Source of the DNA: Rhodococcus sp040643435
GTDB lineage: Bacteria; Actinomycetota; Actinomycetes; Mycobacteriales; Mycobacteriaceae
Reading direction: 5' to 3'
NCBI RefSeq assembly: GCF_040643435.1
Contig: NZ_JBEYUH010000012.1
Span: 1-64,000, forward strand
DNA: 64,000 bases
Part shown: piece after piece, positions 43,644 through 52,903 of the stretch
Numbering within the stretch: position 1 is the first letter of the stretch
How the letters are laid out: each line of letters begins with the position of its first letter
Notes under the pieces: model-generated
The model's input: only the letters and a program-made list of their open reading frames with translations
What the model was told of the DNA's origin: nothing
Databases searched by the model: none
Made by a program: the position numbers and the translations under genes

Positions 43644-44702
43644 GTGATTTCCGTGCACCGGTCACGAGCAGTGCTCGTCGCAGCCGTCGCTGCGGTGACG
43701 ACAGCCCTGGCCGGATGCTCCACTCCGCCCGACGACGACGCCTCCGAGATCGTGCGCACCACGACTCGCATCGCGGGAGCCGCGGTTGTCGGTATCGAAC
43801 GTGACACCTCGACCGCATGCGCACTTCCCTCCCCACTCGATCCGGGACAGCCCACGAACGGCACGCGGGCAGTCCTGCACACCGCGGGCCTGTCGGACGT
43901 GCCCGCCGACCCACAGCGCATCGTCGTCCTCGACCCGGCGGCACTCGACGCGGTGTGCGCGCTGGGACTGTGGGAGCGCGTAGTGGGCGTGAGCTCGGAA
44001 GCCTCCGGGCGGCCGGAGTACCTCGGGACGGGGATCGTGGAGTTGCCCGCCGTGGGAGTCGCCGGCGCTCCGGACGTCGCGGCGATCGAGCGCGCGCAGC
44101 CGGATGTGATCCTCGGCTCGTCCACCGATTCCGATCTCTACGGGTCCCTGAGTGAACTCGCCCCGACCGTGCTGGTCGGGTCCGATCCGGTCTTCTGGAG
44201 AGAGCAGTTCGTGCGTGTGGGCGAGGCGCTCGGTCGCACCGAGGCGGCTCGGCGCGTTCTCGCCGACTACACGACCGCTGCGCGCGAGCTGGGCCGGGAA
44301 CTGGCCTCGTCCCAGACCCAGGCGTCGATCGTCCGATTCACGGCCGACGGCCCCACAGTGGAGGGCACGGCGTCGTTCGCCGGGCAGGTTCTCGGCGATG
44401 TCGGCGCGGCCCGCCCGCCCGCGCAACGGTTCGGGGTGGTCGACGGACAACCGTGGCAGCCCGTGGACACCGCCGATCCGGCGGCGGCCGAGGGCGACGT
44501 CATCTTCGTACGCTTCGCCGGGGAGGACGGACTCGAGCGCGGCACCGAATACATGCGGACCGACGAGTGGCTCGATCTCGGTGCGGTCCGCGACAACCGT
44601 CTGTTCTCGATGAACGACGAAGTGTGGTCGACACCCGGACCGGTCGCCGCACGCGCGATCCTCACCGACCTGACGCACACCCTCAACGGGTATTCGAGCT
44701 GA
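43644..44702 (+). CDS. fecB: FecB-like periplasmic-binding lipoprotein (Rv3044-like)
   Basis: 352 aa. Lipoprotein signal with lipobox LAGC and lipidated Cys25. The remainder is a class III periplasmic-binding fold (iron-siderophore type): PQRIVVLDPAALDAVCALGL (about 92-111), VGVAGAPDVAAIERAQPDVI and EWLDLGAVRDNRLFSMND. It probably captures ferric siderophore or haem at the outer face of the membrane; no permease is adjacent. AGGAG at 43630-43634 gives 9-base spacing to the GTG at 43644. Confidence 0.87.
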   Translation: MISVHRSRAVLVAAVAAVTTALAGCSTPPDDDASEIVRTTTRIAGAAVVGIERDTSTACALPSPLDPGQPTNGTRAVLHTAGLSDVPADPQRIVVLDPAALDAVCALGLWERVVGVSSEASGRPEYLGTGIVELPAVGVAGAPDVAAIERAQPDVILGSSTDSDLYGSLSELAPTVLVGSDPVFWREQFVRVGEALGRTEAARRVLADYTTAARELGRELASSQTQASIVRFTADGPTVEGTASFAGQVLGDVGAARPPAQRFGVVDGQPWQPVDTADPAAAEGDVIFVRFAGEDGLERGTEYMRTDEWLDLGAVRDNRLFSMNDEVWSTPGPVAARAILTDLTHTLNGYSS

Positions 44703-44752
44703 TCTTCGGGCTCGCCGGGCACCGCAACGCATAGCGGTATAGAAACGAAGGC

Positions 44753-45229
44753 GTGCCGATCCCCGAATTCGTCCTCCAGCTCCGGTCGCTCATCGGAACC
44801 GCTCCCCTGTGGTTGCCGGGAGTGAGCGCGATCGTCACCGACGCCGACGGTCGCGTTCTGCTCACCCGGCGCGCCGACAACGGTATGTGGGCGGTGGTCT
44901 CCGGCATTCTCGAACCCGGCGAGGAACCGGCCGTTGCCGCAGTGCGGGAGGTGCTGGAGGAGACCGGGGTCGTGGCCGAGATCGTCAGGTTGACGAGTGT
45001 CGACGTCACCGCGCCCATCACCTATCCCAACGGGGATGTCGCGCAGTATCTCGACGTGTGCTTCCTGCTGCGCGCCACCGGCGGGCACGCGCGTGTGGCC
45101 GACGACGAGAACCTCGAGGTGGCGTGGTTCGCGCCGGATGCGCTTCCGCAGCCACTCACCGAGACGTCGCGTCTGCGGCTCGAGAAGGCATTGGACGGTC
45201 GCGCGGAGGCATGGTTCCGGCAGGGCTGA
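44753..45229 (+). CDS. NUDIX hydrolase
   Basis: 158 aa. NUDIX box GILEPGEEPAVAAVREVLEETGV (about 51-73) with the full GX5EX7REXXEEXG pattern. The N-terminus (EFVLQLRSLIGTAPLWLPG) and C-terminal EVAWFAPDALP match ADP-ribose or nucleotide-sugar pyrophosphatase-like small NUDIX proteins. Substrate not determinable. The GTG start follows TAGAAA by 7 bases, possibly leaderless. It converges with nrdF across a terminator. Confidence 0.88.
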   Translation: MPIPEFVLQLRSLIGTAPLWLPGVSAIVTDADGRVLLTRRADNGMWAVVSGILEPGEEPAVAAVREVLEETGVVAEIVRLTSVDVTAPITYPNGDVAQYLDVCFLLRATGGHARVADDENLEVAWFAPDALPQPLTETSRLRLEKALDGRAEAWFRQG

Positions 45230-45244
45230 GACCCGCATGCCGAA

Positions 45245-45287
45245 CAGCCGGCCCACCACCGCTCGACGAGCGGAGGTGGGCCGGCTG
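45245..45287. terminator. Bidirectional terminator between the NUDIX gene and nrdF
   Basis: CAGCCGGCCCACC (45245-45257) pairs with GGTGGGCCGGCTG (45275-45287), a 13-bp stem. The loop itself contains a 7-bp hairpin (45259-45265 with 45267-45273), giving an extended structure between convergent genes. Confidence 0.8.
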
Positions 45288-45304
45288 CGACAGTCCGGAA
45301 CTGC

Positions 45305-46306
45305 TCAGAACTCCCAGTCCTCGTCTTCCGTGACGACGGCTTTGCCGATCACGTACGAGCTACCCGAACCCGAGAAGAAGTCGTGGTTCTCGTCGGCGTT
45401 CGGCGACAGAGCCGACAGGATCGCCGGGTTCACGTCGGTCTCGTCCTTGGGGAACAGTGCCTCGTAGCCGAGATTCATGAGGGCCTTGTTCGCGTTGTAG
45501 CGCAGGAACTTCTTGACGTCCTCGGTGAGCCCGACCTGATCGTAGAGATCCGCCGTGTAGTGGGTCTCGTTGTCGTACAGCTCGAAGAGCAGCTCGAAGA
45601 CCCAGTCCTTGAGCTCATTGCGTTCGGCCTGCGTGATCTTCTCGAGGCCGCGCTGGTACTTGTAACCGATGTAGTAACCGTGGACGGCCTCGTCGCGGAT
45701 GATCAGACGGATCATGTCGGCGGTGTTGGTGAGCTTCGCCCGCGACGACCAGTACATCGGAAGGTAGAACCCGGAGTAGAACAGGAACGACTCGAGCAGC
45801 GTCGAGGCGGCCTTGCGCTTGAGCGGGTCGTCGCCCTTGTAGTAGTCGAGGATGAGCTGCGCCTTGCGCTGCAGGTTCTCGTTCTCCTCCGACCAGCGGA
45901 AGGCGTCGTCGATCTGCCGGCTGGAGCACAGCGTCGAGAAGATCTGCGAGTAGCTCTTCGCGTGCACCGACTCCATGAAGGCGATGTTGGTCAGCACCGC
46001 TTCCTCGTGCGGGGTGACCGCATCGGGGATGAGCGAGACAGCACCGACCGTGCCCTGGATGGTGTCGAGGAGCGTCAGGCCTGTGAAGACCCGCATTGTC
46101 AGCTCCTGCTCGTACTCGGTGAGGGTGCCCCACGACTGGATGTCGTTGGAGACGGGCACCTTCTCCGGGAGCCAGAAGTTGCCGGTGAGACGGTCCCAGA
46201 CCTCGGCGTCCTTGTCGTCGGGAACGCGGTTCCAGTTGATCGCGGAGACGCGATCGATGAGCTTGACGCGCACGCCGTCGGCCGGCGAGTGAGCTGCTGC
46301 AGTCAT
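45305..46306 (-). CDS. nrdF: Class Ib ribonucleotide reductase beta subunit
   Basis: 333 aa. It holds the dimetal-tyrosyl radical cofactor. Metal ligands are seen in DTIQGTVG (Asp), FMESVHAKSYSQIF (Glu, His and the radical Tyr), LLESFLFYSGFYLP (Glu) and RDEAVHGYYIGYK (Glu, His). The C-terminal tail ending in acidic DEDWEF is the NrdE docking peptide. It lies 52 bases downstream of nrdE. In this family the metal is Mn or Fe, with NrdI assisting Mn2 activation. Confidence 0.97.
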   Translation of the reverse strand: MTAAAHSPADGVRVKLIDRVSAINWNRVPDDKDAEVWDRLTGNFWLPEKVPVSNDIQSWGTLTEYEQELTMRVFTGLTLLDTIQGTVGAVSLIPDAVTPHEEAVLTNIAFMESVHAKSYSQIFSTLCSSRQIDDAFRWSEENENLQRKAQLILDYYKGDDPLKRKAASTLLESFLFYSGFYLPMYWSSRAKLTNTADMIRLIIRDEAVHGYYIGYKYQRGLEKITQAERNELKDWVFELLFELYDNETHYTADLYDQVGLTEDVKKFLRYNANKALMNLGYEALFPKDETDVNPAILSALSPNADENHDFFSGSGSSYVIGKAVVTEDEDWEF

Positions 46307-46358
46307 CGGTTACCTACCTGAATTGTGTGCTGATGCAAGGACTGTCATGAAATGCCGA

Positions 46359-48524
46359 TCACAGCATGCAGGAGACGCAGTTCTCCACCTCGGTGCCCTC
46401 GAGCGCCAGCTGCCGCAGGCGGATGTAATACAGCGTCTTGATTCCCTTGCGCCACGCATAGATCTGAGCCTTGTTCACATCGCGGGTCGTGACGGTGTCC
46501 TTGAAGAACAGTGTCAGCGACAGGCCCTGATCCACGTGCTGCGTCGCGGCAGCGTAGGTGTCGATGATCTTCTCGTAGCCGATCTCGTACGCGTCCTGGA
46601 AGTACTCGAGGTTCTCGTTCGTCATGTAGGGCGCCGGGTAGTAGACCCGCCCGATCTTGCCCTCCTTGCGAATCTCGATCTTCGACGCGACCGGATGGAT
46701 GGAGCTGGTCGAGTGGTTGATGTAGGAGATCGAACCGGTGGGCGGGACCGCCTGCAGGTTCTGGTTGTAGATGCCGTGCTTCTGCACGGATTCCTTCAGC
46801 TCGCGCCAGTCCTGCTGCGTGGGGATAGCGATGTTCGACTCGGCGAACAGCTGACGGACCCGCTCGGTCGCCGGCTCCCACACCTGATCGGTGTACTTGT
46901 CGAAGAACTCACCCGAGGCGTACTTCGACTCCGGGAATCCCTTGAAGTACGTACCACGCTCGATCGCGATCTTGTTCGACGCCCGCAGAGCATGGAACAG
47001 CACCGTGTAGAAGTAGATGTTCGTGAAGTCGACGCCTTCTTCGGACCCGTAGAAGATGTGCTCGCGGGCGAGGAAGCCGTGCAGGTTCATCTGGCCGAGG
47101 CCGATGGCGTGGGATTCGTTGTTGCCACGCTCGATCGACGGGACGGACGCGATGCTCGTCTGGTCGGAGACCGCCGTCAGGCCACGGATGGCGACCTCGA
47201 TGGTCTGGGCGAAGTCGGGCGAGTCCATCGCCTTCGCGATGTTGAGCGACCCGAGATTGCACGAGATGTCCTTGCCGACATGGCTGTAGGACAGGTCGTC
47301 GTTGTACTCAGAGGGCGTCGAGACCTGCAGGATCTCCGAGCACAGATTCGAGTGGGTGATCTTGCCGGCGATCGGGTTGGCCCGGTTCACCGTGTCCTCG
47401 AACATGATGTACGGGTAGCCGGATTCGAACTGCAGCTCCGCGACGGTCTGGAAGAACTCGCGCGCCTTGATCTTCGACTTGCGGATGCGCTTGTCGTCGA
47501 CCATCTCGTAGTACTTCTCGGTGACATCGATGTCGGCGAACGGCTTTCCGTAGACGCGCTCGACGTCGTACGGCGAGAAGAGGTACATGTCCTCGTTCTT
47601 CTTCGCCAGCTCGAACGTGATGTCGGGGATGACGATGCCGAGCGAGAGGGTCTTGATGCGGATCTTCTCGTCCGCGTTCTCGCGCTTGGTGTCGAGGAAG
47701 CGGTAGATGTCCGGGTGATGCGCATGCAGGTAGACCGCACCCGCACCCTGACGGGCACCGAGCTGGTTGGCGTACGAGAAGGAGTCCTCGAGCAGCTTCA
47801 TGATCGGGATGACACCGGAAGACTGGTTCTCGATCTTCTTGATCGGCGCGCCGTGCTCACGAATGTTGCTGAGCAGCAAAGCGACACCGCCGCCACGCTT
47901 CGACAGCTGCAGTGCGGAGTTGATGGCACGGCCGATCGACTCCATGTTGTCCTCGATACGGAGCAGGAAGCACGAGACGGGCTCGCCACGCTGCTTCTTG
48001 CCCGAGTTGAGGAATGTCGGCGTCGCCGGCTGGAAGCGGCCGGAGATGATCTCGTCGACGAGGTGCCGGGCGAGGATCTCGTCACCGTCGGCGAGCGTCA
48101 GCGCAACCATGCACACCCGGTCCTCGAAGCGCTCGAGGTAACGCTTGCCGTCGAAGGTCTTGAGCGTGTACGAGGTGTAGTACTTGAAGGCACCGAGGAA
48201 GGTCGGGAACCGGAACTTCTTCGAATACGCGTGATCGAACAGCGATTTGACGAACGGGCGCGAGTACTTCTCGAGTACCTCGGGCTCGTAGTAGTTCTCC
48301 TCGAGGAGGTAGTCGAGCTTCTCGTCGAGGTTGTGGAAGAAGACGGTGTTCTGGTTGACGTGCTGCAGGAAGTACTGACGAGCGGCGGCCACATCCTTGT
48401 CGAACTGGATCTCGCCGTTGGGGCCGTACAGATTCAACATCGCGTTGAGCGCGTGGTAGTCGAGATCCTTGATCGAGTCGTCGAGGTGCGCGCTCGTGGC
48501 GGGAGCGGGATCGGTAATGGTCAC
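46359..48524 (-). CDS. nrdE: Class Ib ribonucleotide reductase alpha subunit
   Basis: 721 aa, standard for NrdE. It reduces ribonucleoside diphosphates. The active-site Cys pair lies in PVSCFLLRIEDNMESIG and NLCSEI, the specificity region in LQLSKRGGGVALLLSNIREH, and the C-terminal redox pair in ENCVSCML. The ~50-residue allosteric ATP-cone of class Ia enzymes is absent, as expected for class Ib. It is in the nrdHIEF operon, 83 bases after nrdI. Confidence 0.97.
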   Translation of the reverse strand: MTITDPAPATSAHLDDSIKDLDYHALNAMLNLYGPNGEIQFDKDVAAARQYFLQHVNQNTVFFHNLDEKLDYLLEENYYEPEVLEKYSRPFVKSLFDHAYSKKFRFPTFLGAFKYYTSYTLKTFDGKRYLERFEDRVCMVALTLADGDEILARHLVDEIISGRFQPATPTFLNSGKKQRGEPVSCFLLRIEDNMESIGRAINSALQLSKRGGGVALLLSNIREHGAPIKKIENQSSGVIPIMKLLEDSFSYANQLGARQGAGAVYLHAHHPDIYRFLDTKRENADEKIRIKTLSLGIVIPDITFELAKKNEDMYLFSPYDVERVYGKPFADIDVTEKYYEMVDDKRIRKSKIKAREFFQTVAELQFESGYPYIMFEDTVNRANPIAGKITHSNLCSEILQVSTPSEYNDDLSYSHVGKDISCNLGSLNIAKAMDSPDFAQTIEVAIRGLTAVSDQTSIASVPSIERGNNESHAIGLGQMNLHGFLAREHIFYGSEEGVDFTNIYFYTVLFHALRASNKIAIERGTYFKGFPESKYASGEFFDKYTDQVWEPATERVRQLFAESNIAIPTQQDWRELKESVQKHGIYNQNLQAVPPTGSISYINHSTSSIHPVASKIEIRKEGKIGRVYYPAPYMTNENLEYFQDAYEIGYEKIIDTYAAATQHVDQGLSLTLFFKDTVTTRDVNKAQIYAWRKGIKTLYYIRLRQLALEGTEVENCVSCML

Positions 48525-48607
48525 AGTGCTGTCCCCACTTGTCGGAGTTAGGAAACGGCCGCGCAGTCACGTCCGCGACGCGCGTCGGATACGGATACGG
48601 ATGTGGC

Positions 48608-49060
48608 TCAGGCGTTCTGGAGAACCGAATCCCAGAACCGGGCGAGACCGTCGCGGACACGCTCGACGTCGTCGGTCGTGCCCATCAGCTCGAACCGGTA
48701 CAGATACGGCACCTTGCACTTACGCGAGACGATGTCGCCCGCGAAACAGTACGAGTCGCCGAAGTTGGTGTTGCCCGCCGCTATGACACCACGGATCAGG
48801 CTCCGGTTGCGTTCGTTGTTCAGGAATCGGATGACCTGTTTCGGTACGTAGCGGGTGTCGCGCCCGGTGGCGGTGGTCCCGCCGCCGTAGGTCGGCACGA
48901 TCAAGACGTACGGTTCGTCGACCTCGAAGACACCATCGCGATCGTGCAGTGGGATCCGGAGGGCCGGAATCCCGAGTTTCTGCACGAACCGGTGGGTGTT
49001 CTCGGATGTACTCGAGAAGTACACCAGCGACGTTCCCTGGATCGACCCCAGCGAAGCCAT
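48608..49060 (-). CDS. nrdI: NrdI flavodoxin-like protein
   Basis: 150 aa. A flavodoxin-fold FMN protein that supplies oxidant to load the Mn2-tyrosyl cofactor of NrdF. SLVYFSSTSENTHRFVQKLG at the N-terminus is the FMN phosphate loop, followed by PYVLIVPTYGGG and VIAAGNTNFGDSYCFAGD. It lies between nrdH and nrdE in the same direction. Confidence 0.96.
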   Translation of the reverse strand: MASLGSIQGTSLVYFSSTSENTHRFVQKLGIPALRIPLHDRDGVFEVDEPYVLIVPTYGGGTTATGRDTRYVPKQVIRFLNNERNRSLIRGVIAAGNTNFGDSYCFAGDIVSRKCKVPYLYRFELMGTTDDVERVRDGLARFWDSVLQNA

Positions 49061-49164
49061 CGGTAGTCACCACTCTTCATTCGTTTGCGAAGACCGGGCC
49101 GGACGGGACGGAGCGCTCCGCCCGGAGACGACGACGATCGGGCCGCCTCGGACGCGGCCCGTGA

Positions 49165-49395
49165 TCAGGCAGCGACCGTGAGGGCCTTGATGCGGTCGGG
49201 GCGGAAACCGGACCAGTGATCCTCGCCGGCCACGACGACGGGCGCCTGGAGGTAGCCGAGCGCCATGACGTAGTCGCGGGCCTCGGGGTTCTCACTGATA
49301 TCGACGACGTCGTACTCGATGCCGGCCTTGTCGAGGGCGCGATAGGTGGCGGTGCACTGGACGCAGGCAGGCTTGGTGTAGACGGTGATGTTCAT
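49165..49395 (-). CDS. nrdH: NrdH glutaredoxin-like protein
   Basis: 76 aa, the normal length. It is the thiol reductant of NrdEF, reduced by thioredoxin reductase. Active site CVQC (Cys11, Cys14) and the C-terminal WSGFRPDRI that marks NrdH. It is the first gene of nrdHIEF. Two NrdR-box candidates are found about 130-180 bases upstream. Confidence 0.97.
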   Translation of the reverse strand: MNITVYTKPACVQCTATYRALDKAGIEYDVVDISENPEARDYVMALGYLQAPVVVAGEDHWSGFRPDRIKALTVAA

Positions 49396-49525
49396 GAATG
49401 CCCCTTTTCCGACGGCCGTGGGCGGCCTGACGACTGACTGCTGTGCGTTACCCGGAAACCCACGAATCCGTCCGATCCCGCTTCCCCGAGAGATCGTCGG
49501 CGCTTGTGGCCTTCCAGCGGTCTAG

Positions 49526-49541
49526 ACACTACACCTTGTGG
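49526..49541 (-). promoter_or_regulatory. NrdR box, proximal
   Basis: On the minus strand CCACAAGGTGTAGTGT, close to the NrdR palindrome consensus (ACACWATATATWGTGT type). The embedded TAGTGT could be the -10 of nrdHIEF, so NrdR binding would block the promoter. Confidence 0.6.
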
Positions 49542-49557
49542 CCACCGGATACATAGA

Positions 49558-49573
49558 ACCCAGGATGTTGTGA
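49558..49573 (-). promoter_or_regulatory. NrdR box, distal
   Basis: On the minus strand TCACAACATCCTGGGT: the left half matches the NrdR box and the right half is weak. Its centre is 32 bases from the proximal box, three helical turns, the usual tandem NrdR spacing. Confidence 0.5.
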
Positions 49574-49781
49574 CTTACAAAGGTGATATTCCCAGGTCGC
49601 GACCCTCCTTCCGCACCGTTTCGCGCGTGTCCCGAGGCGTCGCGAACGACGCCGGACGGAGACCTCGAGCACAGTATGACGGGCGCCACCGACAACTTCC
49701 CTCGGCCGAACTTCCGGACGGCACATGTCGGGCGCGGCAGGGGCGAAACATCACCCCTGCCGCGCCTGCTGATCCGGAGCG

Positions 49782-51905
49782 TCAGGGCAAGCCGGGCAGA
49801 AGGTCGTCGAGGCGGACGGGAAGGTTGCGCACCCGCACTCCCGTCGCGTGCCAGATGGCGTTCACCACCGCCGCGGCACTGCCGACGATCCCGATCTCGC
49901 CGATTCCCCGCGAGCCCATCGGCGTCGCGTGCAGGTCCTCTTCGTCGAGCCAGTCGGCTTCGACCTCCCTGATGTCCGCATGCGTCGGCACGTGATATTC
50001 GGACAGATCGTGGTTGACGACATGCCCGAAGCGCGGATCACGGATGCTCTCCTCGAACAGCGCCATCGAGATACCGAACGACATTCCTCCGATGAACTGG
50101 GAGCGCGCCGTCCGTGGATTGATCACTCGTCCGACGGAGAACAGCCCGAACATTCGAGGCACCCGGATCTCGCCGGTGTCCGCGTCCACGTGCACCTCGG
50201 CGAAGTGCGCGCCGAACGACTGGGCGCTGTAATGCTCGAGTTCGCTGTTCTCGGCCGCGGTCGCCGAGAGTTCGGCACCCGGTGAGGGATCGTCACCGAA
50301 TCGCTTGCCGAATTCCTCTGCGGCAGTGACGATCGCCGTGCCCCAGGACGATGTTCCCGACGAACCGCCGGCCACCGTGCCGTTGGGCAGCGCACTGTCC
50401 CCTATCTCGAGGTCGACGTCCTCGGGGCGGCACCCCAGGGCGTCGGCCGCGATGAGCGTCAAGGCCGTCCAGGCGCCGGTACCGAGATCGGTTGCTCCGA
50501 TACGCACCGAGAACCGGCCGTTCCCCAGGTAGCGGATGAGCGCCTCCGAACCGGGGTTGATCAGGTGGGGATAGGTTGCGACAGCGACACCCGTACCGAT
50601 CAGCGTGTTGCCCTGCCGCCGGACGGCGGGTCGACGATCGGAGGGATCCCACCCGAACCGTCGTGCCCCTTCCCGGAGGCATTCGACGAGTCGACGCGAC
50701 GACCACGGCAGACCCGACTCCGGATCGACGTCGGGTTCGTTGCGAATCCGCAGTTCGATCGGGTCGACACCGAGCTCGACGGCGAGCTCGTCCATCGCGA
50801 CCTCACCGGCGAACATTCCGGGGGCTTCGCCGGGGGCACGCATCCAGAAGGGCGCCGGAACGTCGAGCGTGACGGCCCGATGAGAGGTACGAACGTTGGC
50901 AACCTCGTAGAGATTGCGGGTGGGTACCGCCGCCTGCTCGACGAACTCGGTCACTCGGGACGACTGTGTGAACGCCTCGTGCACGAGGCCCGTGAGATTG
51001 CCGTCCCGGTCGGCCGCGAGTCGCAGCCGCGACGCCGTCGGGGAACGATATCCGACGTAACCGAACATGTCCTGACGGGAGACCGCGAACTTCACCGGCC
51101 TTCCCGGAAGGGACTGTGCCGCAAGGCCGCCGAGCACATCGTGTGCGTGCGGCCCGCCCTTCGAGCCGAATCCCCCGCCGATGTACGGACAGATCACCCG
51201 CATACGATCCGGTTCGAGACCGAACACCGGGGCGAGGGCGCCCACAACTCCGTGCGGATGCTGCGTGGAGGTGTACAGCGTCAACGTGTACTCGGCGGAA
51301 TCCTGGTCCGAGGCAGCAGGATCGTTGTTCCACACCGCCACGACCGTGTGCGGTTCGAGCGGGTTGTTGTGCTCCTCGGGCGTGGAATACCACTGGTCGA
51401 TCACGGTCTCGGCACGGGCGAACGCCGCGTCGACATCGCCGCGTGCGGTATCGGGTTCGTAGCCGCCGTTGACCGTCTCGGGGGTGTAGGCATCGGGATG
51501 GTCGGAGCGGAAAACCACGTCGTGCGGTTCCTCGCTGTATTCGGCCTGCAACAGAGAGCATGCTTCGCGGGCGATCTCGAAGCTCTCCGCGACGACGGCG
51601 CCGATGATCTGCCCCCGGTACAGCACCTCGGGTGTCTGCAGCACGGAGTACTCGCCCTCGGCCTTCTCGGTCAGTCTCGGCGCGTTCCACGGGGTGAGCA
51701 CCTTCAGTACCCCGGGTATCGCTTCGGCGGCAGCGGTGTCGATCCGGTCGACTCGTCCTCGGCCGACAGCGGATACGAGCGGCACGAGATAGGCGGGGTC
51801 GTCGACCGGGTGCTCGTACGCATACGGAGCCGTCCCGGCGACCTTCGCAGGTCCGTCGATTCGCGCGGTGGAGTGTCCGCTCGCTCGGATCGCCTCGGGG
51901 CTCAT
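49782..51905 (-). CDS. Molybdenum hydroxylase large (Mo-cofactor) subunit, xanthine dehydrogenase family
   Basis: 707 aa. It binds molybdopterin-cytosine dinucleotide in the usual PaoA/YagR class. Conserved regions: GTAPYAYEHPVDDPAYLVP (N-terminal aldehyde-oxidase domain), YIGGGFGSKGGPHAHDVL (about 242-259), PFWMRAPGEAPGMFA and MGSRGIGEIGIVGSAAAVVN with the catalytic base near Glu670. It hydroxylates aldehydes, purines or N-heterocycles using water; the substrate cannot be told from sequence. The GTG/ATG start overlaps the FAD-subunit stop by 4 bases. It is last in a coupled three-gene operon. Confidence 0.9.
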   Translation of the reverse strand: MSPEAIRASGHSTARIDGPAKVAGTAPYAYEHPVDDPAYLVPLVSAVGRGRVDRIDTAAAEAIPGVLKVLTPWNAPRLTEKAEGEYSVLQTPEVLYRGQIIGAVVAESFEIAREACSLLQAEYSEEPHDVVFRSDHPDAYTPETVNGGYEPDTARGDVDAAFARAETVIDQWYSTPEEHNNPLEPHTVVAVWNNDPAASDQDSAEYTLTLYTSTQHPHGVVGALAPVFGLEPDRMRVICPYIGGGFGSKGGPHAHDVLGGLAAQSLPGRPVKFAVSRQDMFGYVGYRSPTASRLRLAADRDGNLTGLVHEAFTQSSRVTEFVEQAAVPTRNLYEVANVRTSHRAVTLDVPAPFWMRAPGEAPGMFAGEVAMDELAVELGVDPIELRIRNEPDVDPESGLPWSSRRLVECLREGARRFGWDPSDRRPAVRRQGNTLIGTGVAVATYPHLINPGSEALIRYLGNGRFSVRIGATDLGTGAWTALTLIAADALGCRPEDVDLEIGDSALPNGTVAGGSSGTSSWGTAIVTAAEEFGKRFGDDPSPGAELSATAAENSELEHYSAQSFGAHFAEVHVDADTGEIRVPRMFGLFSVGRVINPRTARSQFIGGMSFGISMALFEESIRDPRFGHVVNHDLSEYHVPTHADIREVEADWLDEEDLHATPMGSRGIGEIGIVGSAAAVVNAIWHATGVRVRNLPVRLDDLLPGLP

Positions 51906-52903
51906 GCGGATTCACCTCGTCCCCGTCGTTCGTCGAGTTCACGCAGGGTCGCCACCACGGTGCGCCGTAGCAGCGGGATCTTGTAGGCGTTGCCGTCCAG
52001 AGGAGTGGCCTCGGCCAGTTCGGCATCGGCCGCGGACGCGAAGACACTCTCGGTGGGCGGTTGCCCGAGCAGTGCGGCTTCGGCACGGTGCGCACGCCAC
52101 GGCCCGTGCGCGACACCACCGAACGCGAGGCGGCAGCCGGTGATCGTCCCGTCCGCGACCGTCATCTCGGCGGCCACCGAGACCAGCGCGAACGCATAGG
52201 ACGCACGGTCGCGCACCTTTCGGTAGGTGGACAGCGGGGTGTGCGGCGGGGGAATCCGGACGCCGACGACGAGTTCGTCCCGTTCGAGCACGGTGTCTCG
52301 TTCGGGAGTGTCGCCGGGCGGACGGTAGAAGTCCTCGACTGCGACCGCGCGCTCGCCGTCCGGACCGAGAACGAGAACTTCGGCGTCGAGCGCGAGCAGA
52401 GCGACGGCCATGTCGGAGGGGTGGGTGGCCACACAGTGTTCCGAAGCGCCCAGTACTGCGTGGTATCGGGTGTAGCCGCCCAGAGCGGAGCAGCCCGTGC
52501 CGGGTTCCCGTTTGTTACAGGCGGTGGTCACGTCCCGGAAGTAGGAGCAGCGAGTGCGCTGGAGCAGGTTGCCACCGGTGGTAGCGAGGTTCCGGAGCTG
52601 AGGCGAGGCCCCCGCGAGCAGTGCACGCGACAGCATCGGGTAGTTGCTCCGCACATGGGGATGAGCAGCGAGGTCGCTGTTGCGGACGTTGGTACCCACG
52701 CGGATTCCGCCGTCGGCCGTCTCCTCGACCGTGTCGAGCGGGAGATGCGAGACGTCGACGAGTAGATCGGGGGTCGCCACCCCGAGTTTGAGATGGTCGA
52801 CCAGATTCGTACCGCCCGCGAGGAAGACCGCGCCCGGAGTGTCGTGCACCACGGCGACCGCTGCGGCGGGATCGGCCGGCCGCTCGTATCGGAGGGACCT
52901 CAT
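51902..52903 (-). CDS. Molybdenum hydroxylase FAD subunit with extra cysteine cluster
   Basis: 333 aa. FAD-binding CoxM/XdhB-like domain: FLAGGTNLVDHLKLGVATP (about 27-45) and ATTGGNLLQRTRC (107-119). Between them and residue 160 are four cysteines, Cys119, Cys129, Cys138 and Cys157 (TRCSYFRD, ACNKREPGTGCSA, EHCVA). This pattern matches the [4Fe-4S] site of the PaoB/YagS class, so electrons likely pass through an extra cluster. Both ends overlap the neighbours by 4 bases, so subunits are made together. Confidence 0.88.
   Translation of the reverse strand: MRSLRYERPADPAAAVAVVHDTPGAVFLAGGTNLVDHLKLGVATPDLLVDVSHLPLDTVEETADGGIRVGTNVRNSDLAAHPHVRSNYPMLSRALLAGASPQLRNLATTGGNLLQRTRCSYFRDVTTACNKREPGTGCSALGGYTRYHAVLGASEHCVATHPSDMAVALLALDAEVLVLGPDGERAVAVEDFYRPPGDTPERDTVLERDELVVGVRIPPPHTPLSTYRKVRDRASYAFALVSVAAEMTVADGTITGCRLAFGGVAHGPWRAHRAEAALLGQPPTESVFASAADAELAEATPLDGNAYKIPLLRRTVVATLRELDERRGRGESA

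Larger units (their letters stand above)
49396..49781. other. Regulatory region upstream of nrdH
   Basis: 386 bases between the molybdenum-hydroxylase large subunit (ending at 49782, transcribed the same way) and nrdH. Its content is the nrd promoter with NrdR boxes at 49526-49573 and an untranslated leader of roughly 120-130 bases. No credible gene. The remaining stretch from 49580 to 49781 is downstream of the hydroxylase operon; I see no clear terminator there. Confidence 0.6.

Noticed and set aside
46323..48551. 742-codon open frame opposite nrdE
   Set aside because: Antisense of a fully conserved ribonucleotide reductase gene; Val/Asp/Arg-rich low-complexity translation.
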